NCBI RefSeq assembly: GCF_003719825.1
Contig: NZ_RIBS01000001.1
Location: forward strand, 796,632 to 860,631
Source: Montanilutibacter psychrotolerans
Lineage (GTDB): Bacteria > Pseudomonadota > Gammaproteobacteria > Xanthomonadales > Xanthomonadaceae
DNA length: 64,000 bases
Direction: 5' to 3'
The notes beneath the pieces were generated by a model, which saw nothing but the letters and a program-made list of their open reading frames with translations, ran no database searches and was not told the origin of the DNA. Shown in pieces: positions 10,686 through 22,100 of this stretch (its first letter is position 1; each line of letters starts with the position of its first letter). The position numbers were made by a program, and so were the translations under genes.

Positions 10686-11047
10686 GGGAACTCCTGGAAG
10701 TAATGACGGCTGGCGCCGAACCCTTCGATTATGCGTCGGCATGCTGCGCTGCCGCAAATCCTCCCCGTGCCGTGCGACAGCGGTGTTTACGCCCTGCGAC
10801 AGACCGCCTTCCGGTGCCGGCTCCGGCCGCCCGCCGGCGGCTGGCCATCCGTGCGCCCAGGCCGGCGGCGCACCGGAAGCGCAGGGCGCCCGGGCTCCGG
10901 TGGCACCGGGTGGCGTCCGCCGGTCGGGGGCGGGCATAGGGCGCGCTGGCATCGATCATGCCGACGCCGCAGGCGCGACCCGCGGTGGTCGTACGCGATG
11001 GCGCGTCCGGCTTGTAGTCGCCATGGCCGGGCGATAGCCTCGACCGC
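10686..11047. other. Divergent intergenic region
   Basis: These 362 bp separate the thiolase gene (minus) from the sensor kinase gene (plus) and must hold both promoters. I see no repeat, RNA gene or convincing short gene; open frames here have no recognisable features. Confidence 0.4.
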
Positions 11048-14000
11048 ATGGGGGGCACTCGGACAAACGCCGCGCTGGCGGCCGCTTTCGCGCTGTTGGC
11101 AGCGCTGTCGGGCCACGCCGCGATGGCCCAGCCCCGGACGCCCGCGCCCCGCGCGATGGTGAGTTACGACGACGTCCGCTTCCAGCGCTTCAGCGTCGGC
11201 GACGGGCTGTCGCAACCGACGGTCAAGGCCATGGTGCAAGACGCGGCCGGTTATGTCTGGCTCGGCACCCAGGACGGATTGAACCGGTTCGACGGCTACC
11301 AGTTCCGGGTCTACCGCAACCGCACCGACGACCCTGCCAGCCTCCCCGACAACAACATCCAGACGCTGGTGCCCGCGCGCCGGGGAGGCTTCTGGGTGGC
11401 CACCCGCGGCGGCGGCCTCGCCCGGTTCCTGCCGGGGCAGGACCGGTTCGAACGCCATTCGGCCGACGGACGCCCCGGCGCTTTGGCCAGCAACGAGCTG
11501 AGCACGATCCGTGAGGATGCCAAGGGCCGGTTGTGGGTCGCCGGCAGCGCCGGCCAGCTGCAATGGCTTGCACCCGCGGGCGACCGATTCACGTCCGTCC
11601 CGTCCTCGGTCACCCAGGTGCTCGGGCAGGTGCTGACGATCGAGCCTTACGGTCGGGATTTTCTGATCGGCTCACGGCGCGGCCTGTTCCTGATGAGCCA
11701 TGACGGCGCCAGTGCCCGCGTGTGGGGCGACGGATCGGTCGAGGACGTGGAGGCGATCGAGGTCGATCCGCTCGCTCGTGGCGTCTGGGTCGGCAGCGAT
11801 GGCGGTGGCGTCACCCTGTTCGACGACCGCGGTCATGTCCAGCGGCGCTGGGGGATCGCCGAGGGCATGTCCGACCAGATCCGCGACCTGGTCGTCGACG
11901 GCGGCGGCCGGTTGTGGGTGGCGATGTTCCATGGCCTGGCCCGGCTGGATTCCGTCGAAACCACCGTACGCAGCTGGCGCTTTGGCGACGGCCTGTCCGG
12001 TGCGGTGTCGTCGAGCAACGTGTTCCGACTGATGCTCGATCGCGATGGCCTGCTGTGGGCCGGAACCTGGATGAACGGCGTCAACGTCTACGTGCCGGAG
12101 ACGCGCAAGTTCGGCGAAGTCCAGGTGCGCGATCTCAGCACCCGCAATCCGTCGGCCGTATCGATCCACGCCCTGATGGTCGACAAGGACCAGACGCTCT
12201 GGCTGGCGGCAGGCGAGGGCATGAGCCTGCTCCACTGCGACATCCGCGGTGGCCTGATCGCCCAGTACCTGCACGACCCGGCGGTTCCCGGCTCGCTGCC
12301 GGACGCACGGGTGACGCACATGCTGCGCGATCGCGACGGCCGGGTCTGGGCGGCGACCGGGCGCGGCCCGGCGCGACTGGAAAACGGGCGCTTCACGCTG
12401 TTCCCCATCATCGATGAAGACGGTCGTGCGCGCGGCACCAGCGCGCATCGTCTCTATCAGGATCACGACGGCACGATCTGGGCGGCGACCCGCGATGGCG
12501 CGCTGGCCGCGCTGTGCCCCGGCTGCAACCGATTCCGGGTGTACCGACTTACCGCCAACCGCAGCGAGGATCCGCGCAACGGCAATGTCGCCGAGGCGAT
12601 GTTCGAAGACAGCCGCGGCAACTTCTGGGTGGGAGGCCGTGTCGGCGGCCTGCTCCGGCTCGATCGGGCCAGTGGCCGGATCGAGCGATTCGCCGCGGGC
12701 AACGGCACACCGGGCCGGCTCCGGCACAACACCATCACCGCGATCGTCGAGGACCGGCGCGGCCGCTTGTGGCTGGGCACGCAGGGCGGCGGCGTCAACC
12801 GGCTCGCCTTCGATCCCAAGGGTCGGCCCGTGTTCACGGCCTATGGCATGCGCGAGGGCCTGGCGACCGAGGCCGTGGGCGGCATCGTCGAAGACGACGA
12901 AGGCATGCTGTGGGTCAGCACCTCGGCCGGGGTCAGCCGACTCAACCCGGACACCGGGCAGATCGTCAATTTCGGCTCGAGCGCGGGCACCCAGGAGACG
13001 GGTTACTTCGTCGCCTCGTACGGGCGGCTGGACGACGGCCGCATCCTGTTCTCGGGCATGCACGGGGTCACGGTGTTCGACGCGCGCGAAGTCGAACCCT
13101 TGCCACCGCCCCACCGGGTCGAGCTGACCGAGCTGCGCCTGCTGCGCATGGAGGGAATGGCGGGCCCGTCCGACGAAACGTCGCGCCGCGATGCGTCCGG
13201 CGCCCTGACGCTGCCACCCGAGGGCGACGACATCAGCCTGGCGTTCTCCGCATTGAGTTACGTCGCGCCGCGCGAGCTGCTGTACGCGTACCGGCTGGAT
13301 GGCGTGAACGAACGCTGGATCGAGGTCGACGCGCACCGTCGGGTTGCCAGCTACAACAACCTTCCTCCCGGGCGGTACACGTTCCGCGCGCGTGCGCGCT
13401 ATCCCGACGGCAGTTGGGGCGAAGAGCTGAGCATCCCGATCGTCCTGGAAGCGCCATGGTGGAGAACCGCGTGGGCGCGCGGCGCGCTGCTGCTGCTGGC
13501 GGCGCTGTTGGTGATCGTGGTGGCGTGGCAGATGCGCCAGCGCTGGATCGAGCGCGACCAGGCGCGGCGCCGCATCGCCGACAGCGAAGAACGCCTCAAG
13601 CTGGCGCTGTGGGGCACCGGCGACGAGCTGTGGGACCTGGACGTCAAGCGCAGGGAGGTCCGCAGGCTCAACCCGTTGGATCAGCCCGATCTGGGCGGTC
13701 AGGAACTGGTCGAGCAGCTCGGCTCGATGCGCGACAGCGTGCACCCCGAGGACCTGGCCCGCTTCGACGCGGCCGTCGAAACCCACCTGGCCGGCAGCGC
13801 CGACGTGCTCGACCTGTCCTACCGGGTGCTGGATGCCGACGGCCAGTGGCGCTGGATCCGCAGCCGCGGGCGCATCACCGCGCGCGACGAACAGCACGTG
13901 CCGGTGCGCATCACCGGCACGCACAGCGACATCACCAAGATCAAGCAAGGCGAACAGGCGCTGGAGCGCATCAACCTGGAACTCGAATCGCGCGTGCGCC

Positions 14001-14848
14001 TGCGCACCGATGCCCTGCACGAAACCAACGAAAGCCTGCGCAACACGATCGACGAGCTGCGCCTGGCGCAGAACCAACTGGTGGAAGCGGAAAAGATGGC
14101 CGCCCTGGGCAGCCTGGTGGAGGGCGTCGCGCACGACCTCCATACGCCGCTGGGCATCGGTGTCACCGCGGCTTCGAACCTGGAACTGCAGGCGCGCAAG
14201 TTGGGCGAGCTGATCAAGAGCGGGCGCGTGGACGATGCGGTCCTGGAGCAGTTCCGGCGTACCACCGGAGAGAGCTCGCAGCTGATCCTGCGCAACCTGA
14301 TGAGCGCCGACCGCATGGTGCGCAGTTTCAAACAGGTCGCCGTCGACCAGTCGAGCGAGACGCCACGTCGGATCGAGCTGGGTGCCTACCTCGAAGACGT
14401 GCTGGTGTCGTTGAAGCCCAGCCTGCGCCAGGGCGGGCACTCGGTCAGCGTGGAATGCCCGCAGCCGATCACCTTCGAGACCTACCCTGGCGTGATCTAC
14501 CAGATCGTCTCGAACCTGGTGTTGAACTCGGTGATGCATGGCTTCGAAGACCGCGCCAATGGCCACATCCGCCTGCACGCTCGCGTGGCGGACGACCAGG
14601 TGCTGCTGGACTACCGCGACGACGGAGCGGGCATGCCCCCCGACGTGCGACGGCACGCGTTCGAGCCGTTCTTCACCACGCGCCGCGGCAAGGGCGGTTC
14701 CGGACTGGGGCTGCACATCGTCTGGAACCTGGCGACCCAGGTGCTGGGCGGCAGCATCGACTGCGAAAGCACGCCAGGCGAAGGCACCTGCTTCCACTTG
14801 CGGATCCCGTGCCGGTTGCCGTTGAAGACACCGCCGCCGCGCCACTAA
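11048..14848 (+). CDS. Sensor histidine kinase with two-component-propeller ectodomain
   Basis: The 1,266-residue membrane sensor has a signal peptide (cleavage near AMA-Q, residue 28). About fourteen WLGT/LWVAT-type beta-propeller repeats form the periplasmic sensor, followed by a Y_Y_Y domain near residues 730-800. One membrane helix (about 810-828), a PAS-like domain (about 840-970) and a coiled coil lead to the HisKA helix with phospho-acceptor H1029 in AHDLHTPLG, then an HATPase_c domain with an N box (NLVLNSVMHGF), DDGAGM and SGLGLHIVWNL. No receiver domain is present, so this is not the full hybrid architecture common in Bacteroides; the partner regulator is not adjacent. The ligand is unknown. 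Confidence 0.9.
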   Translation: MGGTRTNAALAAAFALLAALSGHAAMAQPRTPAPRAMVSYDDVRFQRFSVGDGLSQPTVKAMVQDAAGYVWLGTQDGLNRFDGYQFRVYRNRTDDPASLPDNNIQTLVPARRGGFWVATRGGGLARFLPGQDRFERHSADGRPGALASNELSTIREDAKGRLWVAGSAGQLQWLAPAGDRFTSVPSSVTQVLGQVLTIEPYGRDFLIGSRRGLFLMSHDGASARVWGDGSVEDVEAIEVDPLARGVWVGSDGGGVTLFDDRGHVQRRWGIAEGMSDQIRDLVVDGGGRLWVAMFHGLARLDSVETTVRSWRFGDGLSGAVSSSNVFRLMLDRDGLLWAGTWMNGVNVYVPETRKFGEVQVRDLSTRNPSAVSIHALMVDKDQTLWLAAGEGMSLLHCDIRGGLIAQYLHDPAVPGSLPDARVTHMLRDRDGRVWAATGRGPARLENGRFTLFPIIDEDGRARGTSAHRLYQDHDGTIWAATRDGALAALCPGCNRFRVYRLTANRSEDPRNGNVAEAMFEDSRGNFWVGGRVGGLLRLDRASGRIERFAAGNGTPGRLRHNTITAIVEDRRGRLWLGTQGGGVNRLAFDPKGRPVFTAYGMREGLATEAVGGIVEDDEGMLWVSTSAGVSRLNPDTGQIVNFGSSAGTQETGYFVASYGRLDDGRILFSGMHGVTVFDAREVEPLPPPHRVELTELRLLRMEGMAGPSDETSRRDASGALTLPPEGDDISLAFSALSYVAPRELLYAYRLDGVNERWIEVDAHRRVASYNNLPPGRYTFRARARYPDGSWGEELSIPIVLEAPWWRTAWARGALLLLAALLVIVVAWQMRQRWIERDQARRRIADSEERLKLALWGTGDELWDLDVKRREVRRLNPLDQPDLGGQELVEQLGSMRDSVHPEDLARFDAAVETHLAGSADVLDLSYRVLDADGQWRWIRSRGRITARDEQHVPVRITGTHSDITKIKQGEQALERINLELESRVRLRTDALHETNESLRNTIDELRLAQNQLVEAEKMAALGSLVEGVAHDLHTPLGIGVTAASNLELQARKLGELIKSGRVDDAVLEQFRRTTGESSQLILRNLMSADRMVRSFKQVAVDQSSETPRRIELGAYLEDVLVSLKPSLRQGGHSVSVECPQPITFETYPGVIYQIVSNLVLNSVMHGFEDRANGHIRLHARVADDQVLLDYRDDGAGMPPDVRRHAFEPFFTTRRGKGGSGLGLHIVWNLATQVLGGSIDCESTPGEGTCFHLRIPCRLPLKTPPPRH

Positions 14849-15006
14849 TCCCGCGACTGAACCGACGCGACCAGACCGGCGACCTGCTCGGCGGACGCAA
14901 GCTCGCGCGCCGCCCGGTTCAGTCTGAAATTCGGCGCGGCCCGCGCGCGCTGCATCGCGACCGGCTGTCGCCAGCCGATTCCGGACCGGTACGTCGTGGG
15001 GCGCGG

Positions 15007-15033
15007 GTGGGCTGCCGGTCAACGGCAGCCCAC
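15007..15033. terminator. Hairpin between convergent kinase and isovaleryl-CoA dehydrogenase genes
   Basis: An 11-bp perfect stem GTGGGCTGCCG/CGGCAGCCCAC with a 5-base loop lies between the two gene ends. No T run follows on either strand, so it is a terminator-like or transcript-end structure rather than a classic intrinsic terminator. Confidence 0.4.
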
Positions 15034-15039
15034 GAACGC

Positions 15040-16197
15040 TCAGCTGCGACCGTCGAACAGCTCGCGGCCGATCAGCATGCGGCGGATCTCGTTGGTGCCC
15101 GCGCCAATCTCGTAGAGCTTGGCGTCGCGCAGCATCCGGCCGGTGGGGAACTCGTTGATGTAGCCGTTGCCGCCCAGCGTCTGGATCGCCTCGAGCGTGA
15201 CCTTCACCGCCGCCTCGGACGCGTGCAGCAGGCAGCTGGCGGCATCGACGCGGCTCTTGTAGCCGTTGTCGTAGTCGCGGGCCACCTGGTACGCAAATGC
15301 ACGGCTGGACTGCAGCGCGGTGTACATATCGGCGATCTTGCCCTGCATCAGGCCGAACGTGCCGATCGCGGCGTCGAACTGGCGGCGCTCGCGCGAGTAC
15401 GGCAGTGCGACATCCAGCGCGGCCTGCATCAAGCCGATGGGGCCGCCCGACAGCACCAGACGCTCGGTATTGAGCCCGCTCATCAGCACCTTGACGCCCT
15501 GGTTGACCTCACCGAGCACGTTCTCGGCGGGGATCTCGCAGTCGACGAACACCAGTTCGCAGGTGTTGGAGCCGCGCATGCCGAGCTTGTCGAGCTTCTG
15601 CGCCGTGCTGAAACCCTTCATGCCCTTTTCGACGATGAAGGCAGTCATGCACTTGCTGCCCGCGTCCTTGCCGGCCGTGCGCATGTACACCACCAACACG
15701 TCGGCCTCGGGGCCGTTGGTGATCCACATCTTGTTGCCGTTGGCCACCCATACGTCGCCCTTCAGTTCGGCGCGGCAGCTCATCGAGCCCACCACGTCCG
15801 AGCCGGCGCCCGGCTCGCTCATGGCCAGCGCGCCCTTCCATTCGCCACTGCACAGCTTGGGCAGGTACGCGTGGCGTTGCGCCTCGTTGCCATTGGCATA
15901 GAGGTTGTTGACGCACAGGTTGGAGTGCGCGCCATAGCTCAGGCCCACCGAACCGGACGCGCGCGAGATCTCTTCCATCGCCACCAGGTGGGCGAGGTAG
16001 CCCATCTCGCTGCCGCCGTATTCGGCCGGCACGGTCAGGCCGAGCAGACCCATCTCGCCGAGCTTGGGCCACAGGTCCTGCGGGAACCAGTTCTCGTGGT
16101 CGATCTTCTCGGCACGCGGTGCGATCTCGGCTTCGGCGAAGCGGCGCACGGCATCGCGCAACGCATCGATTTCTTCACCCAGCGGGTAGGGACGCAT
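15040..16197 (-). CDS. liuA: Isovaleryl-CoA dehydrogenase
   Basis: This 385-residue FAD-dependent acyl-CoA dehydrogenase oxidises isovaleryl-CoA to 3-methylcrotonyl-CoA, supplying the substrate of LiuB/LiuD. Family motifs are [27 protein letters not shown] and [14 protein letters not shown] (FAD contacts), [15 protein letters not shown] (the Glu here is the position of the catalytic base in isovaleryl-CoA dehydrogenases) and the C-terminal [20 protein letters not shown]. The start [15 protein letters not shown] at 16197 gives the standard length. Confidence 0.95.
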   Translation of the reverse strand: MRPYPLGEEIDALRDAVRRFAEAEIAPRAEKIDHENWFPQDLWPKLGEMGLLGLTVPAEYGGSEMGYLAHLVAMEEISRASGSVGLSYGAHSNLCVNNLYANGNEAQRHAYLPKLCSGEWKGALAMSEPGAGSDVVGSMSCRAELKGDVWVANGNKMWITNGPEADVLVVYMRTAGKDAGSKCMTAFIVEKGMKGFSTAQKLDKLGMRGSNTCELVFVDCEIPAENVLGEVNQGVKVLMSGLNTERLVLSGGPIGLMQAALDVALPYSRERRQFDAAIGTFGLMQGKIADMYTALQSSRAFAYQVARDYDNGYKSRVDAASCLLHASEAAVKVTLEAIQTLGGNGYINEFPTGRMLRDAKLYEIGAGTNEIRRMLIGRELFDGRS

Positions 16198-16260
16198 CGG
16201 CACTCCAGTCCTGTTTCGTTGCCGCGCCGGCATGGTGCCGCGTGGCGGGTTCCGGATAAC

Positions 16261-16285
16261 ACGACGGGGCACTGGGCCCCGTCGT
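16261..16285. terminator. Hairpin between leucine dehydrogenase and isovaleryl-CoA dehydrogenase genes
   Basis: A perfect 10-bp stem ACGACGGGGC/GCCCCGTCGT with a 5-base loop lies 35 bp after the leucine dehydrogenase stop and 63 bp before the liuA start. The T tract after it is weak on the minus strand, so it may allow partial read-through between the two genes. Confidence 0.5.
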
Positions 16286-16319
16286 GGATGGTGGTGTCTT
16301 CCTTGTTGCGCGCGACCGG

Positions 16320-17423
16320 TCAGTGACCGCCGCGGATGCGACCCTGGAAGCGCGGCGCGGCGCGGCCGAGCGGCAGCTTGAGCTTGCCGATCGCGGTGAT
16401 GCGCTCTTCCGCCAGACGGTCGGCGGCCTTGTAGGTCGGGATGCCGTCACGCTCGGCGATCTCGAAGATGCGGCCGAGGTTATGGTAGATGGTGCGCATC
16501 ATGCGCATCGCGCGTTCGCGGTTGTAGCCGTCGATCTCGAGCGAGACGTTCATGACGCCGCCAGCGTTCACGGCGTAGTCGGGGGCATACAGGATGCCGC
16601 GCTTCTGCACTTCATCGCCGATGGCGTTGTTGGCCAGCTGGTTGTTGGCCGCACCGCAGATCACCTTGGCCTTGAGGCGAGGCAGGGTGCTCTCGTTGAC
16701 AGTGCCACCCAGCGCGCACGGCGAGTACACGTCGGCCGGAACGTCGTAGATCTCGTCCAGGCCCACGGCCTCGGCGCCGTACTCGGACACGGCCTTGTCG
16801 ACCAGGCCCTTGTTGATGTCGGTCACGAAGATCTTCGCGCCGCGCTCCTTGAGCAGCTTCACGTACTCCATGCCGACGTGGCCCAGGCCCTGCACGGCGT
16901 AGCTGTACTTGCCCACTTCCTCGTCGCCGAAACGCTTGTTGAGCGTGGCCATCAGGCCCTGCAGCGCGCCGTAGGCGGTGAACGGCGACGGGTCGCCCGA
17001 ACCGCCGTGGACCTGGTGCACGCCGGTGACGTACTCGGTCTCGCGGTACACGAATTCCATGTCGTTGACGTCGATGCCGACGTCTTCGGCGGTGATGTAG
17101 CGACCGCCCAGCGACTCGACGAACTGGCCGAACGCGCGGAACAGCGCTTCGGACTTGTCGACGGCCGGGTCGCCGATGATCACCGCCTTGCCACCGCCGA
17201 TGTTCAGGCCCGCGACCGCGTTCTTGTAGGTCATACCGCGCGACAGGCGCAGCACGTCGTTGAGCGCGTCGGCCTCGGTCTTGTACGGCCACATGCGGGT
17301 GCCACCCAGCGCGGGGCCCAGCACCGTGTTGTGGATCGCGATGATGGCCTTCAGGCCAGCGTCCTTGTTATGGCAGAACACAACCTGCTCGTGACCGAAG
17401 GTGTCAAGGGTTTCGAAAATCAT
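16320..17423 (-). CDS. Leucine (branched-chain amino acid) dehydrogenase
   Basis: The 367-residue NAD-dependent enzyme deaminates leucine, valine and isoleucine to their 2-oxo acids, feeding the branched-chain pathway. The Glu/Leu/Phe/Val dehydrogenase signature is GGTRMWPYK...[25 protein letters not shown], holding the substrate-binding and catalytic lysines. The Rossmann motif is [11 protein letters not shown]. The start [16 protein letters not shown] at 17423 has a GGAG site and matches the family; an upstream in-frame ATG would add 16 unrelated residues. Phenylalanine or valine dehydrogenases are close alternatives, but the liu context favours leucine. Confidence 0.88.
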   Translation of the reverse strand: MIFETLDTFGHEQVVFCHNKDAGLKAIIAIHNTVLGPALGGTRMWPYKTEADALNDVLRLSRGMTYKNAVAGLNIGGGKAVIIGDPAVDKSEALFRAFGQFVESLGGRYITAEDVGIDVNDMEFVYRETEYVTGVHQVHGGSGDPSPFTAYGALQGLMATLNKRFGDEEVGKYSYAVQGLGHVGMEYVKLLKERGAKIFVTDINKGLVDKAVSEYGAEAVGLDEIYDVPADVYSPCALGGTVNESTLPRLKAKVICGAANNQLANNAIGDEVQKRGILYAPDYAVNAGGVMNVSLEIDGYNRERAMRMMRTIYHNLGRIFEIAERDGIPTYKAADRLAEERITAIGKLKLPLGRAAPRFQGRIRGGH

Positions 17424-17728
17424 CGGGTGCTCCGCATCGACGTGGGGACCGTTCTTGACGATCCGCGCCAACAGTGGTTGGTAAGTGGTTGAATTCTTGG
17501 GAATTCGTCGCTGAGGACAAGGTCTGGCCCGGCCCGCAGGGGCGGTAGTCTAAAGCAATCCCCAGATACGGTTGCGTATGTTGAAACGCGAACCAGATCT
17601 CAGTGCGACCACCATCGCCGTCGCGTTACGACGCGTGGCCAAGGCAGGCCGGCGCGCCGGATCCCGAGGTGCTGATCGGGTGGCGAAATCCGACCTGCCA
17701 ACGGGCAGGAACCCGCGCATTCGACGCG
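17424..17728. promoter_or_regulatory. Upstream region of leucine dehydrogenase with GAATTC dyad
   Basis: The gap between two minus-strand genes holds GAATTC-TTGG-GAATTC at 17491-17506, a 16-bp repeat of a palindromic half-site about 70 bp before the dehydrogenase ATG. It is placed as an operator would be. No regulator is known for it, and the rest of the gap shows nothing else. Confidence 0.35.
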
Positions 17729-19018
17729 TCAGAATCCGCGGTATCGCCGCTGCCGCAGCCACAGCGTTGCCAACCATTTCTCGCCAGCCAATACAGGTAG
17801 GCCGGCGTGCAGCGAGTCGGGGTCGGGGCGCCCATCGGCCAGCAGGTTGTCGAACACCACGGCCGACCCGGGGCGCGGGGCGATGCGCACGCCCGCAACG
17901 GGAAACTCGGTTTCGCCGCCCGCCTCGACGTCGTTGAGGTAGACGCAGATCGTGCGTTGGCGGTTGCCGGCTTGTGGCTGGTCGCGCTCGATCGCGCCGG
18001 GTGGCACGTAGTCGCGGTGCGGGCGGTACTGCTGGCCCGGCTCGTAGCGCAGCACGGTGAGGTGCTCGCCGTTGACCATGGCCATGCCCGCCGCGCTGGC
18101 CATGCGCAGTTGCACCGCACGCAGGGCGAAGTCCTCCAGCACCGGATCGAGGCTGGCGTCGCTGCTGGTGCGCACTTCCACTTCGATGGGCAGGCCGCTC
18201 TCGGGATCGACGGCGTTGGAGCGCCGCAGCTGCGGGCGCGCGCTGGCCACCAGCAGGCGGCATTCGTCCGCCGACAGCAACCCGTCGACGCGTGCCACGC
18301 GCGGCTGGCGCGACAACACGCTGGCACTTGCCGGCTGCAGGGCGTCCTCGAAGGCGAATGTGCCCGGCGGCAGTGCATCGGAAGCGGAGGGCTGCGCCCG
18401 GTCGACGCGGATCATCGGCAAGCGGGGCACGCCATGCCGGTCGAGTTGCGCCAGCAGTTCGTCCGCCGCGGCCGGCTGCGCCTGGCAGCCTTCGCCCAGC
18501 GCCAGCCGCTGCGCGAGCAGTTGCGCCGCGGTGACGTCGCCGCGTTGCGCCGCGCGTTCCAGCAGCTGCAGGCACAGCGTCTGATTGGTGTCTCCGGCAC
18601 GGCGGCCGAAATGGAGGGCCGCAGCGCGCACGGCGGGTGGGTAGTTGGCCTGCACCGCGGCCAGCATGCGCTGGTTGACCTGGGCGTCGAGCGGCAACAG
18701 CACGCCGCCCAGCCCGATCAACGCCAGCTGATAGCCCGCGGCCGCGTGGCCGGCGCGCTCTGCCGACAGCATCCTGTCGAGGCCGCGGGCCGGATCGGCA
18801 TCGCCGCCGACACCCAGCAGCAGCATGCGTGCGTGCTCGAACTGCGCGCCCGAGTGGCCCGATTCGGCGGCGCGTCGGTACAGGTCGAACGCTTCTTCGG
18901 GATGGCGCCGGACCACCAGCGCGGCGGCCAACTCGAACAACGCCTGCGGTGCGCCGCCCGCGGCGGCGGCGCGCAGGTTGGACAGGACGGGGTCGCTGGC
19001 GATCGTCGTAATGGGCAT
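17729..19018 (-). CDS. Sel1-repeat protein fused to a prolyl-4-hydroxylase (2OG-Fe(II) oxygenase) domain
   Basis: In this 429-residue protein, roughly residues 1-200 are Sel1/TPR-like helical repeats ([23 protein letters not shown] and similar). The C-terminal half is an iron/2-oxoglutarate dioxygenase with the facial triad H334-x-D336 (PHRDYV), H404 (SLHAGLPV) and 2OG-binding K414 (EKWLATLWL). It resembles bacterial prolyl 4-hydroxylase catalytic domains, which modify protein prolines. The repeat half probably binds the protein target, but the target is unknown. No signal peptide is seen, so it acts in the cytoplasm. Confidence 0.85.
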   Translation of the reverse strand: MPITTIASDPVLSNLRAAAAGGAPQALFELAAALVVRRHPEEAFDLYRRAAESGHSGAQFEHARMLLLGVGGDADPARGLDRMLSAERAGHAAAGYQLALIGLGGVLLPLDAQVNQRMLAAVQANYPPAVRAAALHFGRRAGDTNQTLCLQLLERAAQRGDVTAAQLLAQRLALGEGCQAQPAAADELLAQLDRHGVPRLPMIRVDRAQPSASDALPPGTFAFEDALQPASASVLSRQPRVARVDGLLSADECRLLVASARPQLRRSNAVDPESGLPIEVEVRTSSDASLDPVLEDFALRAVQLRMASAAGMAMVNGEHLTVLRYEPGQQYRPHRDYVPPGAIERDQPQAGNRQRTICVYLNDVEAGGETEFPVAGVRIAPRPGSAVVFDNLLADGRPDPDSLHAGLPVLAGEKWLATLWLRQRRYRGF

Positions 19019-19174
19019 GCGCCAAGGGTAGCGGGGGAACCGGGCCGTGGGCGCTTTTCCGAGCCGGCGCGCGTGCCTCCGCTTGTGCGCTGGTGGCTCC
19101 CAGCCACGTCCCCGGAGGCACCACGCCGCCCCACGCTACAATCCGGAAATCCCCGATTTCGTATCGAGCGCACG

Positions 19175-22100
19175 ATGAGCACTGTCGCCAGCAACCTGCC
19201 CGAAACCCAGAACCCGCAGACCGAGGCCACCTCGCCGCTGCGTTTCGTCACCGCCGCCAGCCTGTTCGACGGCCACGACGCTGCGATCAACATCATGCGC
19301 AGGCTGATCCAGGGGCAGGGCGCCGAGGTGATCCACCTGGGCCACAACCGCTCGGTCGAGGACGTGGTGCGCGCCGCGCTGCAGGAAGATGCCGACGGCA
19401 TTGCGCTGTCCAGCTACCAGGGCGGCCACGTCGAGTACTTCAAGTACATGGTCGACATGCTGCGCGAACGCGGCGCCGGCCACATCAAGGTGTTCGGCGG
19501 CGGCGGCGGCACCATCACCCCCGAAGAAATCCGCGAGCTGCAGGGCTACGGGGTCGAGCGCATCTACCACCCCAACGACGGCATGCACATGGGCCTGGTG
19601 GCGATGATCGAGGACGTGGTGCGTCGCGCCGCCGATGGCCGCCGCGCGGACACCGCGCCGGACAAGCCCGCCGCGATCGACGACGAGATCACCATCGGCA
19701 AGACCCTCAGCGCCATCGAGGAGGGCCAGTACGACGAGACCCAGCTGGCCCACCTGCGCAAGCAGTGGCAGCTGGCCGGCGGCAAGACGCCGGTGGTCGG
19801 CATCACTGGTACCGGCGGCGCCGGCAAGTCGTCGGTGACCGACGAGCTGCTCAACCGCTTTCTGCACCATTTCCCGCAGATGCGCATCGCGGTGATCTCG
19901 GTCGATCCCACCCGCCGCCGCACCGGTGGCGCGCTGTTGGGAGACCGCATCCGCATGAACTCGCTGCGCAGCCCGCGCGTGTACATGCGCTCGATGGCCA
20001 CGCGCCGCCAGCACGCGGCCACCAACGTGGTGCTCAAGGATTCGATCGGCTTCCTCAAGGGGCTGGGCTACGACCTGGTGATCGTCGAGACCGCCGGCAT
20101 CGGCCAGAGCGATTCGGAGATCGTCGACCTGGTCGATTTCCCGATGTACGTGATGACCAGCGACTTCGGCGCGCCCAGCCAGCTCGAGAAGATCGACATG
20201 CTCGATTACGCCGAGCTGGTGGTGCTCAACAAGTTCGACAAGCGCGGCGCCGAGGACGCCCTGCGCGACGTGCGCAAGCAGTGGAAGCGCAACCGCGTGG
20301 CGTTCCAGATGAAGGACGAAGACGTCCCCGTCTATCCCACCATCGCCAGCCAGTTCAACGACCCCGGCATCAGCTGGATGTTCGCCAACCTGTGCCGCCT
20401 GCTGCGCGACAAGCTGTCGCTGCCGGCCGACCACTGGACCCCGCAGCTCGACACCACGCTGAAGGAGCCGCGCGCCACCGTGCTGATCCCCGGCAGCCGC
20501 GTGCGCTACCTGGCCGAGATTGCCGAGCAGGGCCGCGCCATCAACACGCGCATCGAGAGCCAGGCCGAAACCGCCGACCGCGCCCAGTCGTACTGGCAAT
20601 CGCTGCACGACCTGTCTGACGACGCGCTGCCCGGCGCGCTGGATCTCTACAGCGCCGATCACGTCGTAGGGTGGGCTCAAGCCCACCATCGGGAAGGTTC
20701 GGCGCACGGTGGGCTTGAGCCCACCCTACCGATCGACCGCACTCTGGTCACCCTGCGCCAGCGTTACAACGACGCCATCCAGTCGCTGTCGTCCGACGCA
20801 CTGCGCCTGCTGCGCGAATGGCCGGCGCGCCTGAAGTCGATCACCGACGAGATCACCGAGTACGAAGTGCGCGGCAAGAAGATCCGCGTCGAGAACTACC
20901 GCGAGTCGCTCAGCCACCAGCTGATTCCCAAGATCGCCGCGCCCACCTACAAGAGCTGGGGCGAGCTGCTGGTGTTCCTGCAGAAGGAAAACCTGCCCGG
21001 CTACTACCCGTACACCGGCGGCGTCTACCCGTACCGCCGCACCGGCGAAGATCCCATCCGCATGTTTGCCGGCGAGGGCACGCCCGAGCGCACCAACCGC
21101 CGCTTCCACTATCTCAGCGTGGGCCAGCCGGCCGCGCGCCTGTCCACCGCGTTCGACTCGGTGACGCTGTACGGCGAAGACCCGGCCGTGCGTCCTGACA
21201 TCTTCGGCAAGATCGGCAACTCCGGCGTCAACATCGCCTCGCTCGACGACATGAAGAAGCTGTACTCCGGCTTCGACCTGTGCGCGCCCACCACCTCGGT
21301 GTCGATGACCATCAACGGCCCCGCGCCGATGATCCTGGCGATGTTCATGAACACCGCCATCGACCAGCAGGTGGAGAAGTACCTGCGCGAGGACCAGGCG
21401 CGCTGGGACGAGGCGCACAACCGCATCGAGGCGATGTTCGAAGGCCGCCAGCGCCCGCAGTACAGCGGCATGCTGCCCGAGACCAACGACGGCCTGGGCC
21501 TGGGCCTGCTGGGCGTCACCGGCGACCAGGTGGTCGCCCCGGAAATCTACGAGAACATCAAGGCCCACACGCTGGCCACCGTGCGCGGCACCGTGCAGGC
21601 CGACATCCTCAAGGAAGACCAGGCGCAGAACACCTGCATCTTCAGCACCGAGTTCGCCCTGCGCATGATGGGCGACATCCAGCAGTACTTCGTCGACCGC
21701 AACGTCCGCAATTTCTACTCGGTGTCGATCAGCGGTTATCACATCGCCGAAGCCGGCGCGAACCCGATCAGCCAGCTTGCCTTCACGCTGAGCAACGGCT
21801 TCACCATCGTCGAGTACTACCTCGCACGCGGCATGAAGATCGACGACTTCGCGCCCAACCTGTCGTTCTTCTTCAGCAACGGCATGGATCCGGAGTACAC
21901 CGTCATCGGCCGCGTCGCCCGCCGCATCTGGGCCCGCGCGATGCGCGAGCGCTATGGCGCCGACGCCCGCAGCCAGATGATGAAGTACCACATCCAGACC
22001 AGCGGCCGATCCCTGCACGCGCAGGAGATCCAGTTCAACGACATCCGCACCACGCTGCAGGCGCTGTACGCGCTGTTCGACAACTGCAACAGCCTGCACA

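Noticed and set aside
11672..15022. 1,116-codon minus-strand frame opposite the sensor kinase
   Set aside because: It is a GC-skew shadow of the kinase gene with Ala/Arg/Gln/His-rich low-complexity translation and no recognisable domain.
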